Shown here piece after piece: positions 46,158 to 55,197 of a stretch of 64,000 bases of DNA (position 1 is its first letter; each line of letters opens with the position of its first letter). The position numbers were made by a program, and so were the translations under genes. Source of the stretch: Hyalangium versicolor (GTDB lineage Bacteria; Myxococcota; Myxococcia; Myxococcales; Myxococcaceae). The stretch spans positions 1 to 64,000 of the forward strand of contig NZ_JAHXBF010000016.1 of the NCBI RefSeq assembly GCF_020103695.1, given 5' to 3'. The notes beneath the pieces are model-generated. The model was not told the origin of the DNA, did no database searches, and saw only the letters and a program-made list of their open reading frames with translations.

Positions 46158-47378
46158 TCAGCGAACGTACGCCTCGTGCTTCTTGGCGTCCTCTTCCTGG
46201 GAGGGCTCGGCGTCCTGGATGGTCCAATCCAACGTCTTCATCAGCGTCTTGCTGCGCTTCTTCACGTCCGCATCCAGGAAGGAGATGGACTCATTCATCT
46301 TGTCCATCAGCCGCATGGGCTTGCGCTTGTTCTTCGGCTCGGACAGCAGCGCGTGCGTGAGCCAGGGGAACACGGCCGTCACGTCGCAGTGCACGTACAC
46401 GGAGCCCGTCTCCACCGCCTCCACGGAGACCTTGCCCCAGGTGTGGCCCTCGCCGGCCGGGCAGCTCGACAGCGCGCCGTTGTCCACCGGGTCCACGCAG
46501 AACTGCACGTCGATGTCGAAGCCCGTGGTGGGCACGTTGAGGATCTGATCCAGCAGGGGCTCGCCCTGGAGCGTGTAGTTCTTGGGCACGCCACCGCCGA
46601 GGATCCAGATCGCCAGCCGCTTCGAGCCCTGGTGGCGGCAGTAGTGCTGCATCGCCGCCATCGAGTACACGTCGTCGTTGATGTCGAGCTCGAACTTGAA
46701 CTCGGCGCCGAGCAACCGCTTGAGCTTGACGACGTTCAGGAAGATGGAGCCGTCCTGCACCGCGCCCACCCAGATGGGCACCGCGTGCTTGTAGCAGGTG
46801 GACAGCAGCGAGGGCTGCTTCACGCCCAGCTTCTTCTCGATCTGGTAGACGGCCTTGCCCAGCAGGTAGTGGAACTCGGGCGTCGTCATCTTCCGCTGGA
46901 ACTCGGGGCCGCGGATGATGGCCGAGAAGAGCCGATCCGTGTCCAACAGGGCCTCCTCCCAGAAGCCCAAGTCGTAGATGCGGATGATGCGCGCCAGCCG
47001 GTACTGCAAGTCCCCGGCGTTGGGGTTCACCTCGCGGATGGCGTGGCCGATGATGCGGTGGGCGTCGTGGTAAAGGTTGGCACCCGTGGTGGTGAGCGCG
47101 GAGATGACGCCCTTCTCGATGAGCGGGATGAGGCAACTCTGGTGCAGGCCCGCCGGCGTCATGGCGCCCGACAGCGTGAGGAAGATGGAGGCGTCCTGCT
47201 CGATCGACTTCGTCATCAGCTCGAAGGCGGTGCGCTCCTGGCGGCCCACGTAGGCGCTGAAGGCGTGGGCGAGCAGCTCGGCCGGCTTCTCCTTGCCGGT
47301 GATGGGGCGGGGATCCGCCTTGCGGGCGCCCGAGTACGCGGCGCGCAGGGACTTCTTGGGAGTCGAGGTCTTGGCCAT
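46158..47378 (-). CDS. deoxyhypusine synthase-like enzyme (polyamine aminobutyl transferase)
   Basis: 406 residues. DHS-family motifs: TLSGAMTPAGLHQSCL, TTGANLYHDAHR, LGGGVPKNYTLQ (NAD site) and EGHTWGKVSVEAV with the conserved Lys that forms the imine with the aminobutyl group. Bacteria have no eIF5A, and bacterial DHS-like proteins are thought to act on free polyamines, for instance making homospermidine from putrescine or spermidine. The nearby speA, feeding putrescine synthesis, supports that role. The sequence is longer than the eukaryotic enzyme mainly at the C-terminus (a charged tail). No oddity in codon use. Confidence 0.88.
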   Translation of the reverse strand: MAKTSTPKKSLRAAYSGARKADPRPITGKEKPAELLAHAFSAYVGRQERTAFELMTKSIEQDASIFLTLSGAMTPAGLHQSCLIPLIEKGVISALTTTGANLYHDAHRIIGHAIREVNPNAGDLQYRLARIIRIYDLGFWEEALLDTDRLFSAIIRGPEFQRKMTTPEFHYLLGKAVYQIEKKLGVKQPSLLSTCYKHAVPIWVGAVQDGSIFLNVVKLKRLLGAEFKFELDINDDVYSMAAMQHYCRHQGSKRLAIWILGGGVPKNYTLQGEPLLDQILNVPTTGFDIDVQFCVDPVDNGALSSCPAGEGHTWGKVSVEAVETGSVYVHCDVTAVFPWLTHALLSEPKNKRKPMRLMDKMNESISFLDADVKKRSKTLMKTLDWTIQDAEPSQEEDAKKHEAYVR

Positions 47379-47421
47379 GGCGCGGGCCTATAGCACTCGC
47401 CGCGCGTCGTGGGGAGCACGC

Positions 47422-47688
47422 TCAGCGACGGCGGCCCGCCTTGGCCCTGGGTTCCTGTTCCGGCTCGGGGGCGCCCAGGACCCGGTCACGGACTTGTTCC
47501 GGGGACAGGTGCTGGGTATCGGCGATGACGCAGGAGACATATGCCAGCTCCGCCAGGGCCCGCCGGGCCCGCTCGCGCACCGCGGCATCCTCGGAGCCCA
47601 GTAACTCAGAGGCCGCCGCCACATAGCTGCTGGCGAGTGACTCGAAGAGATAGACGCGGTTCTCGATGGTGTCGTCCGTCTTGCCCAT
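47422..47688 (-). CDS. small hypothetical protein
   Basis: 88 residues, helical, acidic in the middle with a basic tail (EPRAKAGRRR). Segments RVYLFESLASSYVAAASELL and RARRALAELAYVSCVIA look like an amphipathic helical pair. It lies 43 bases upstream of the DHS-like gene on the same strand and could be co-expressed. No family recognised. Confidence 0.6.
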   Translation of the reverse strand: MGKTDDTIENRVYLFESLASSYVAAASELLGSEDAAVRERARRALAELAYVSCVIADTQHLSPEQVRDRVLGAPEPEQEPRAKAGRRR

Positions 47689-47846
47689 AGGTGTCGGAGA
47701 ATCTACGCGCAGTGCACCAGGCGGAGCGAGGAGCCGGGAGCGCTCCGTTCAGTCATGGCCAGTCGGCGGCAAGGTGTGTGCCGTGGGCCAGGGTTCGGCT
47801 ATGAGAGAGGGTGCAAGCCCTCCACCCAAGCCCCCCGGAGCCTGCC

Positions 47847-48665
47847 GTGATCGATCTGCACTCCCACACCACCGCGAGCGATGGGCAGCACTCTCCAGAG
47901 GAACTGCTGGCACTGGCCTCCTCGGCGGGGGTGACGGTGCTGGCGGTGACGGACCACGACACGGTGGCGGGACTGGCGGCGGCGAAGAAAGCGGCCCAGG
48001 CGCGGGGCATGGAGCTGGTGCCGGGCATCGAGCTGTCCGCCTTCGTGCTCGGGCGGGAGTGCCACATCCTGGGGCACTTCCTGCGGCCGGAGGATCCGGA
48101 CATCTCCCAGTTCGCGGACACGCTGCGCACGGAGCGCGAGCAGCGGATGGAGCAGATGGTGGAGAAGATGCGCAAGCTGGGCTTCCCGGTGCGCATGGAC
48201 GACGTGTACGCGATCTCGGAGAAGGGGCATCTGGCCCGGCCGCACCTGGCGCGGGTGCTGGTGGAGAAGGGCTGGTGCGTCGACACAAAGGAGGCGTTCG
48301 ACCGATTCCTCGGCGACGGGCGCCCGGCGTGGGTGGACCGCTACCGCCTGGACGGGCCGGACGCCATCCGGCTCATCCGCAACGCGGGAGGCACCGCCAC
48401 CCTCGCCCACCCGGGTACCTCGAAGATGAACCGGATGGAGATCGAGGCGCTGGCGAAGGCCGGGCTGTCGGGGCTGGAGGTGCAGCACTCGGATCACAAC
48501 CCGAGCGTCCGGGAGAAGTACCTGGCGCTGGCGAAGGATTTCGATCTGGTGCCCACCGCGGGCAGCGACTTCCACGGTGAGAAGGTGGCGCCCGGGAGGC
48601 ATCTGGGCACGGCCTCCATGCCTCCGGAGCTGTTCACGAAGCTGCGCTCTCGCGCCCGGGCCTGA
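47847..48665 (+). CDS. PHP-domain phosphoesterase (RNase AM/YciV-like)
   Basis: 272 residues from GTG 47847, six bases after GGAG. Metal ligands of the PHP domain are in order: DLHSHTTASDG, VTDHDTVAG, GIELSAF, CHILGHF, LAHPG, and TAGSDFHG. The architecture matches 3',5'-nucleoside bisphosphate phosphatase/5'-3' exoribonuclease AM (former TrpH/YciV), which trims RNA ends and hydrolyses pAp. It stands alone. Confidence 0.9.
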   Translation: MIDLHSHTTASDGQHSPEELLALASSAGVTVLAVTDHDTVAGLAAAKKAAQARGMELVPGIELSAFVLGRECHILGHFLRPEDPDISQFADTLRTEREQRMEQMVEKMRKLGFPVRMDDVYAISEKGHLARPHLARVLVEKGWCVDTKEAFDRFLGDGRPAWVDRYRLDGPDAIRLIRNAGGTATLAHPGTSKMNRMEIEALAKAGLSGLEVQHSDHNPSVREKYLALAKDFDLVPTAGSDFHGEKVAPGRHLGTASMPPELFTKLRSRARA

Positions 48666-48779
48666 TTCTGACCACCACCCAACACCCGCTCACGCTTCAG
48701 CAAAATTCGTGCATGGCCATGGTCCCCAGGGGATTCCGCTTCCGCACTACGGTTCGCACTCTCCCTGGCGAGATAAATT

Positions 48780-49910
48780 GTGAACGCGCCTGGACATATG
48801 GGTGAGCGGCCACCTCCAAAGGCCACCATCCTCAACGTCAACGACCATCCCGCCACGCTCTACATGGTCTCGCACATGTTGCGCATGGCCGGATACCAGG
48901 TGCTGGAGGCCGCAACCGGCAAACAGGCCCTCACCATCGCCGTGGGCCGGCCAGACCTCGTCCTGCTCGATGTCCACCTGCCCGACATCGATGGCTATGA
49001 AGTCTGCCGCCGCCTGCGCGCCCAGGAGGAGACCCAGGATCTCCTCATCGCGCACCTGTCCGCCGTCTCCGTCCAGCGCGATGATCGCATCCGCGGGCTC
49101 GCCCACGGCGCGGACGCCTACTGGACCACGCCCATGGAAGAGGAGGAGCTGCTCGCCAACATCGAGGCGATCCTGCGGCTCCAGGGCCGTGCCCAGGAAG
49201 CCATCCGCGTGCGCGACGACTTCCTCTCCGTCGCCGCCCACGAACTGAAGACGCCCCTCACCGCGCTGCGCCTCAACCTCGAGCGCGCCCTCTACCTCAC
49301 CAACCGCAACCCCTCCGAGACGCTGCCCAAGGCCGCCGTGGAGAAGAGCCTCTCCCCCGCCGTCCGCCAGGTCGAGCGGCTCCAGCGGCTATTGGATGCG
49401 CTGCTCGACGTCTCTCGCGTCACCAGTCACCGGCTGCGGCTGGACGTGAGCGCCATGGATCTGGTGGAGGTCGTCGGCGAGCTCGCCTTGCGCCTGGAGA
49501 CCCAGGCCCGCTCCGTGGGCGTTCAGCTCCACTTCGAGCTACCTCATGAGCCCGTCGTCCTCTTCGGAGATCGCTTGCGCCTGGAGCAGGTGGTCACCAA
49601 CCTGGTCACCAACGCCATCAAGTATGGCGCCGGCCGGCCCGTGCAGATCCGCGTGGAAGAACGCCCCGAGTGGGCCGCCATCCTCGTCCGCGATCAAGGC
49701 ATCGGCATCGCCCCGGAGGACCAGACGCGCATCTTCGGCCGCTTCGAGCGAGCCACGAGCACCCAGCAGTCCCAGAGCCTGGGGCTGGGCCTCTACATCA
49801 CCCGAGAGATTGTCACGGCACACGGCGGGACCATCACGGTCACCAGCCAGCCGGGCCAGGGATCCACCTTCCAGGTGCTCCTGCCCCTGCGCCGGACGGA
49901 ACGCTACTGA
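48780..49910 (+). CDS. receiver-histidine kinase (REC-HisKA-HATPase)
   Basis: 376 residues from GTG 48780; ATG 48798 is an alternative. N-terminal receiver (about 15-135) with the phospho-acceptor Asp in LVLLDVHLPDIDGYE, then HisKA (SVAAHELKTPLTAL) and HATPase (TNAIKYGAGRPV, DQGIGIAPEDQTRIFGRFE, GLGLYITREIVTAHGG). Soluble, no sensor domain, so its receiver takes a signal from another kinase. First gene of a kinase/KaiC-like/response-regulator operon. Confidence 0.92.
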   Translation: MNAPGHMGERPPPKATILNVNDHPATLYMVSHMLRMAGYQVLEAATGKQALTIAVGRPDLVLLDVHLPDIDGYEVCRRLRAQEETQDLLIAHLSAVSVQRDDRIRGLAHGADAYWTTPMEEEELLANIEAILRLQGRAQEAIRVRDDFLSVAAHELKTPLTALRLNLERALYLTNRNPSETLPKAAVEKSLSPAVRQVERLQRLLDALLDVSRVTSHRLRLDVSAMDLVEVVGELALRLETQARSVGVQLHFELPHEPVVLFGDRLRLEQVVTNLVTNAIKYGAGRPVQIRVEERPEWAAILVRDQGIGIAPEDQTRIFGRFERATSTQQSQSLGLGLYITREIVTAHGGTITVTSQPGQGSTFQVLLPLRRTERY

Positions 49911-49928
49911 GCACAAGGAGAACGTGCG

Positions 49929-51503
49929 GTGTCGACACGGCAAGACGCCAGTCACAGCGACAAGGATCGGAAGATGAGCCAGAAGCGGCTGATCACGGAG
50001 GTGCCCCGCCTGGACTTCATCACCAAGGGTGGCCTGCTCAAGGGCGCCTCGTACACGGTGCTGGGCCCTCCCGGCTCCGGCAAGACGGTGCTGGCCAACC
50101 AGATCGCCTTCAATCACGTGAGGCAAGGAGGCAAGGCGCTCTACGTGACGCTCCTGTCCGAGTCCCACGCACGCATGCTCGCGAACCTCGAGGAGATGAC
50201 CTTCTTCGACTCGAGCATCATCCCCGACAAGCTCCACTACGTCAGCGGCTACTCGGAACTGGAGAAGGAGGGACTCAAGGGGCTGCTGGACATGGTGCGG
50301 CGCACCGCCCTGCACCACCAGGCCACCCTGCTGATCATCGACGGGATGGACGCGGCCAGGGAGTTCGCCCGCTCGGATCTGACCTTCAAACGCTTCCTCC
50401 AGGATCTCCAGGCGTTTACCGGGCTGCTCGGCTGCACCATCCTGCTGCTGTCTCCCCACCATGAGGGAGAGATCCACCCGGAGATCACCGCCGTGGATGG
50501 CGTCTTCGAGCTGTCGCTCTGGCTCTCGGGCCCGCGCGCGGTGCGCGAGTTGGTGGCGCTCAAGTTCCGAGGCAGCGACTCGCTGCTCGGCCGCCACGAG
50601 GTGGAGATCTCCGAGCGGGGCATCGTGATCCACCCTCGCACGGAGGTGCAGTTCGCCAACCCGGGCGAGGGGGGCCGCGAGGACCGCGTGCGGATGGCCT
50701 TCGGGATCGAGCGCCTGGATCAATCCCTGCGAGGTGGGGTGCTGTCCGGCTCCACCACCATGCTCCTGGGCGCCCCAGGCACCGGGAAGACACTGCTGGG
50801 ACTGCACTTCCTCCTGCAGGGCGCCCGCGAAGGGCAGCCCGGCGTCTACTTCGGATTCTACGAGACTCCGCCCCGCCTGCTGGAGAAGGCCGCCGGCGTG
50901 GGGATGAAGGATCTCAAGAAGTACGTGGACAACGGCCTGATCGAAATCCAATGGCAGCCTCCGCTGGAGCACAACATGGACTCGCTGGCCGAGCGGCTCC
51001 TGGAGCGCCTCCACGAGCGGAACGTGAAGCGGCTACGGCTCTTCATCGACGGGCTGTCGGGCTTCCGCTCCGCGGCTGTGTACCCGGACCGGATGGGCCG
51101 CTTCTTCTCCGCCCTCTCCCACCAACTGCGCATGCTGGACGCCACCACGCTCTACTCCGAGGAGACGCCCCTGCTCAGCTCTGGGGTGGAGGCCCCACTC
51201 CCTGAGGCCGCGGCGTACGTGGAGAACATCATCCTGCTGCGTTACGTGGAGCTGCGCTCACAGCTGTACCGGCTCATCTCCATCATGAAGATGCGCGAGA
51301 GCCAGTACGACAGCGGCATCCGCGAGTTCGCCATCACGGATGAAGGCATCAACGTCGCGGACACCTTCGAGAGCGCGGAGGCCATCCTCACCGGCCACGC
51401 CCGCTTGAGGGAAGGCTCCAGGAAGGACGAGCTCAAGCCGCCCATGGGCTCGCCCAAGGCGAAAAAGTCCAAGCGCCGCGGCCTGCGACGGAGGAAGTCA
51501 TGA
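49929..51503 (+). CDS. KaiC-like protein with two RecA-type ATPase domains
   Basis: 524 residues from GTG 49929 (GGAG upstream). Each half has a Walker A: GPPGSGKTVLANQIAF (about residue 45) and GAPGTGKTLLGLHFLL (about 285), with Walker B LLIIDGMD and RLFIDGLSG. This is the double-domain KaiC/RadA-like organisation. Residues at the C-terminus are basic (KAKKSKRRGLRRRKS), unlike cyanobacterial KaiC, and the Ser/Thr autophosphorylation pair near the end of the second domain is not obvious. It sits between a histidine kinase and a response regulator, so it is probably a signal integrator. No KaiA or KaiB is present. Confidence 0.9.
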   Translation: MSTRQDASHSDKDRKMSQKRLITEVPRLDFITKGGLLKGASYTVLGPPGSGKTVLANQIAFNHVRQGGKALYVTLLSESHARMLANLEEMTFFDSSIIPDKLHYVSGYSELEKEGLKGLLDMVRRTALHHQATLLIIDGMDAAREFARSDLTFKRFLQDLQAFTGLLGCTILLLSPHHEGEIHPEITAVDGVFELSLWLSGPRAVRELVALKFRGSDSLLGRHEVEISERGIVIHPRTEVQFANPGEGGREDRVRMAFGIERLDQSLRGGVLSGSTTMLLGAPGTGKTLLGLHFLLQGAREGQPGVYFGFYETPPRLLEKAAGVGMKDLKKYVDNGLIEIQWQPPLEHNMDSLAERLLERLHERNVKRLRLFIDGLSGFRSAAVYPDRMGRFFSALSHQLRMLDATTLYSEETPLLSSGVEAPLPEAAAYVENIILLRYVELRSQLYRLISIMKMRESQYDSGIREFAITDEGINVADTFESAEAILTGHARLREGSRKDELKPPMGSPKAKKSKRRGLRRRKS

Positions 51504-51877
51504 AGACGGTCCTCATCGTCGATGACGAGCTCGACATCGTGGAAGCGCTGAAGGCCATCCTCGAGGAGGAGCGCTACAAGGTCGTCACCTGCAGCAACGG
51601 CCGCGAGGCGCTCCAGGGCCTCTCCGAGACCCCTCCCGACCTGGCCATCATCGACATCATGATGCCGGTGATGAATGGCTACGAGACGCTCAAGGCCATC
51701 CGCCAGCGGCCCGAACTCCAGAAGCTCCCCGTGCTGATGATGAGCGCCATCCCGCCGACGATGAAGAGCAAGGACTACGCGTGGGCGGGTTTCCTCAAGA
51801 AGCCCTTCTCGCTCAACGAGCTGCTCAAGCACGTGCACCAGCTGGCGCCCAAGGATCCGGACCAGGAGAGCGCTTGA
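51500..51877 (+). CDS. single-domain response regulator
   Basis: 125 residues; the ATG overlaps the KaiC-like stop (ATGA). Receiver motifs: VDDELDIVEAL, phospho-acceptor Asp in LAIIDIMMPVMNGYE, and FLKKPFSLNELL with the conserved Lys. No output domain, so it passes a phosphoryl group on or binds a protein. Third gene of the kinase/KaiC-like operon. Confidence 0.92.
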   Translation: MKTVLIVDDELDIVEALKAILEEERYKVVTCSNGREALQGLSETPPDLAIIDIMMPVMNGYETLKAIRQRPELQKLPVLMMSAIPPTMKSKDYAWAGFLKKPFSLNELLKHVHQLAPKDPDQESA

Positions 51878-51895
51878 GGGCTCAGGCGCCCGGCG

Positions 51896-53437
51896 TCAGT
51901 CGCGCGCCACCTTGAAGCGGCTGGTGACGGCGGTGAGCCCCTCGGCCACCGCCTGGAGATCCTGGGCGATGCGCGTGGTGCGGCCGGTGGCATCCACGCC
52001 CTGCTTCACCAGCTCCGCCACGTTGCGAGCGCCCTGCACGGCCTGCTCGCTGGACTGGCGCTGCTGGCGCGTGGCGATGGTGATCTGCCGCGCCGCCTCG
52101 CTGGTGCCGCGCGCCAGCTCGACGATGCGCTCGAACACCGCCGAGGCCTGCTCGGCCACCTCCACCCCGCGATCCGAGGTGGCCATGCCCACGCGGGCCT
52201 TCGTCGCGGCCTCCTCGCCCGAGTCCTGCACCTTCTCGACGATGCGGGCGATGTCCCGCGCCGAGCCCGACACGTTCTCGGCCAGCTTGCGCATCTCCGC
52301 GGCCACCAGCGAGAAGCCCCGGCCCACCTCGCCCGCCTTGGTGCCCTCGAGCGCCGCGTTGAGCGCCAGCAGGTCCGAGCGCTCCGCCACCTGGTTGATC
52401 ACCTGGGCGATCTTCGACACCTGCTGCAGATCCTGGTTCAGCCCGACGATGGCGTCCGCCACGCCCTTGGACTCGATCCGGATGTCATTGATGCCGGCCA
52501 CCACCTGCGCCACCACGGCCATGGCCTCGGCCACCGCCTCGTGCGTGCGGCGCGCGGAGGACTCCACCACCTCGGTGGAGCTGGAAATCTGCTCGGCGGT
52601 GCGGCTCAGCTCCTCGAAGGTCGCGGCGATCTGCTGTGCGTACGCGGCCTGCTGGCTGATCACGTGCTCCTGATCCGCGCTGGCGCCCGTGAGCCCTCGC
52701 GAGGCGCTGGAGAGCTGCTCGGTGCGCGACACCAACTCCGCCACCGTGCCGCGCAACGTGCCCAGCATCTCGCTGAAGGACTGCGCCATCAGCTTCACCT
52801 CGCCCGCTGCCTGGGTGACGTCCAGCTGGCTCCGGGACACGTCCCCTCGGGCCACGTCCTGAGCCGCCCGCGTCATGCGCGACACGGGCTCGGTGATGGC
52901 CCGGCCGATGAAGAAAGCGAGCACCAGGCCCACCAGCGCGGCGCCCATGAAGACGACCGCCCCCGGCGTCATGAAGGCATGGACCTCCTTGTCCACGATG
53001 GAGGCCTCCAGGCCCAGCACGTAGCTACGTCCGTCGGGCAGCGCGCAGCGCACCACCAGCAACCCCTGGAGGCGCGCATCCGCGCAGCTCTCGGTGGCCC
53101 GCAGAGAGTTCAGCCCCTGAGGCAGCGAGCCGCCCTTGCTGACGAGCATGCTGCCATCGGGCTCGAGCACGGCCTGGACCGCCACGCTCCCGCCCTTCTC
53201 GACCTGTGCGAAGAGGTGCTGGAAACGCTGGGCGCGCTCCACCTCGGGCCCCGCGAGAATCTCCGAGGTCCGCTCCTGGGCGAGCAGTCCCACGGCCCGG
53301 GCCCGCTCCTTCAACCGCTCCACCCCGATCTCCATCTGCCGCGGCGGAAAGTACAAGCTGCCGAGGACGGAGATGACGATGGAGGGCAGCAGCACCGCAA
53401 GCGCCACCTGCCACCGTAGACTGAGCCGACCCCACAT
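51896..53437 (-). CDS. methyl-accepting chemotaxis protein
   Basis: 513 residues. A membrane helix at 10-28, a periplasmic sensor of about 130 residues with a Cys pair (ESCADARLQGLLVVRCA), a second helix (VVFMGAALVGLVLAFFIG), HAMP (ITEPVSRMTRAAQDVARGDV), and a signalling domain with the hairpin region QVAERSDLLALNAALEGTKAGEVGRGFSLVAAEMRKLAENV. The sensor is a small CHASE/dCache-like unit of unclear ligand. Stop 18 bases from the convergent response regulator gene. Confidence 0.92.
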   Translation of the reverse strand: MWGRLSLRWQVALAVLLPSIVISVLGSLYFPPRQMEIGVERLKERARAVGLLAQERTSEILAGPEVERAQRFQHLFAQVEKGGSVAVQAVLEPDGSMLVSKGGSLPQGLNSLRATESCADARLQGLLVVRCALPDGRSYVLGLEASIVDKEVHAFMTPGAVVFMGAALVGLVLAFFIGRAITEPVSRMTRAAQDVARGDVSRSQLDVTQAAGEVKLMAQSFSEMLGTLRGTVAELVSRTEQLSSASRGLTGASADQEHVISQQAAYAQQIAATFEELSRTAEQISSSTEVVESSARRTHEAVAEAMAVVAQVVAGINDIRIESKGVADAIVGLNQDLQQVSKIAQVINQVAERSDLLALNAALEGTKAGEVGRGFSLVAAEMRKLAENVSGSARDIARIVEKVQDSGEEAATKARVGMATSDRGVEVAEQASAVFERIVELARGTSEAARQITIATRQQRQSSEQAVQGARNVAELVKQGVDATGRTTRIAQDLQAVAEGLTAVTSRFKVARD

Positions 53438-53644
53438 GCCTTCTTCTCCCGGACTTCGATCGAGACGAGAGAGCGACGGTAGGCCTCAGGGCCGCGGAGC
53501 GTCAAACGCACAGTGCGCGCCCGGCCGCACACTCTCCGTCCCTCCTGGGCCCCAGGCGAGCAGGCGGGTTCCAACGGGTCGGAAGCAACCTGGCTTTTCA
53601 CTGTCATCTCAACGGGTTACGCCCTGAAGAGGTGGACTTTCCCT

Positions 53645-53674
53645 TTGACAGGGCGCGCTGGGTGTTCCTATGGT
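53645..53674 (+). promoter_or_regulatory. promoter of nuoAB
   Basis: TTGACA (53645-53650), 18-bp spacer, TATGGT (53669-53674), ten bases before the nuoA ATG at 53684. The transcript would be nearly leaderless, so translation may begin at or close to the 5' end. Confidence 0.55.
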
Positions 53675-53683
53675 CCGCCGCCG

Positions 53684-54052
53684 ATGAGCACTCCCCTCGC
53701 TCCCTATCTGCCACTGGCCGTGGTGCTGCTGCTGTCGGGCGTCCTGGCGCTGGTGATCCCCACCCTCGCTGGCGTGCTCGGCCCCCGCCGGCCCAGCGCG
53801 ATCAAGTCCACGACGTTCGAGGCCGGCTCCGAGTCGAGCGGCATGGCTCGGCAGCGCTTCGCGGTGAAGTTCTACGTGGTGGCCCTGCTGTTCATCGTGT
53901 TCGACGTGGAAGCCGTGTTCCTGTACCCCTGGGCGGTGAACTTCCAGGCGCTCGGCTGGTTCGGCTACACCGAGATGGTGGTTTTCGCGGCGACGTTGGT
54001 GGTCGGCCTTATCTACGTGTGGAAGAAGGGCGCTCTCGAGTGGGAGCACTGA
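53684..54052 (+). CDS. nuoA: NADH-quinone oxidoreductase subunit A
   Basis: 122 residues from ATG 53684 (an earlier frame to 53513 runs across the promoter and is ignored). Three membrane helices; the signature KSTTFEAGSESSG and FYVVALLFIVFDVEAVFLYPWAV of NuoA. Subunit A helps join the membrane arm to the peripheral arm near the quinone site. nuoB follows after 6 bases. Confidence 0.95.
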   Translation: MSTPLAPYLPLAVVLLLSGVLALVIPTLAGVLGPRRPSAIKSTTFEAGSESSGMARQRFAVKFYVVALLFIVFDVEAVFLYPWAVNFQALGWFGYTEMVVFAATLVVGLIYVWKKGALEWEH

Positions 54053-54058
54053 GGAACC

Positions 54059-54625
<567 letters not shown>

Positions 54626-54651
54626 CGCGACACGGCTGCGTCCGTACCCAG

Positions 54652-54686
54652 GGCCCCGAGCGCCTCCCGAAGGAGGAGCCGGGGCC
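54652..54686 (+). terminator. hairpin terminator after nuoB
   Basis: GGCCCC (54652-54657) pairs with GGGGCC (54681-54686) around an inner CCTCC/GGAGG stem; the sequence continues TTCGGTTTTG. A weak but recognisable T-rich end. Next gene is convergent, so it may work for both. Confidence 0.6.
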
Positions 54687-54700
54687 TTCGGTTTTGCGGG

Positions 54701-55171
54701 CTACCAGCGGTGATAGGCGGGGTGGCCGGGCTTCACGGCGACGAAGGTGCCTCGGCACAGGGCTGTCACCTTGCCTCCAGCCGTGAGCGTGCCCTCGATG
54801 ACGGCGCGGTCCTCCTTCAGCTCCACCGGCTTCGCCTCCAACCGCACGAGCCCCATGGGCGTGGGCCGCTTGAGTTGGATGCTGTAGTCGGCCGTCACCG
54901 TGCACGGCGGGGACTCCTGACCGCTCTGCTTCATCAGGTGGTAGGCCGCCGTCCAGTTGCAGTGACAGTCCAGCAGCGCCCCGATGATCCCTCCGTTGAG
55001 GACGCCGGGGAACGCCTGGTGATGCTCGGAAGGCGTCCACTCGGCCACCACGAGATCTCCCTCCGCCATGCTGCGGATCCGCAGGCCCTGCGGGTTGGAG
55101 GGACCACAGCCGAAGCAGGCGTTGTGGGGGGCGTAACGCTCCTGGAGGCTCTGGGTATTCGTCGTCGACAT
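54701..55171 (-). CDS. PaaI-like hotdog thioesterase
   Basis: 156 residues from ATG 55171. The hotdog fold is shown by HQAFPGVLNGGIIGALLDCHCNWTA (the HG-N-GG-x-G-x-lid helix of thioesterases, here PGVLNGG) and the strand pairs VTADYSIQLKRPTPMG. An N-terminal CFGCGPSNPQGLRI motif is typical for a subgroup that binds acyl-CoA. Acyl-CoA hydrolysis is likely; substrate unknown. Confidence 0.85.
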   Translation of the reverse strand: MSTTNTQSLQERYAPHNACFGCGPSNPQGLRIRSMAEGDLVVAEWTPSEHHQAFPGVLNGGIIGALLDCHCNWTAAYHLMKQSGQESPPCTVTADYSIQLKRPTPMGLVRLEAKPVELKEDRAVIEGTLTAGGKVTALCRGTFVAVKPGHPAYHRW

Positions 55172-55197
55172 GGGGCGGCACCCTACCCCAGCCCGAG

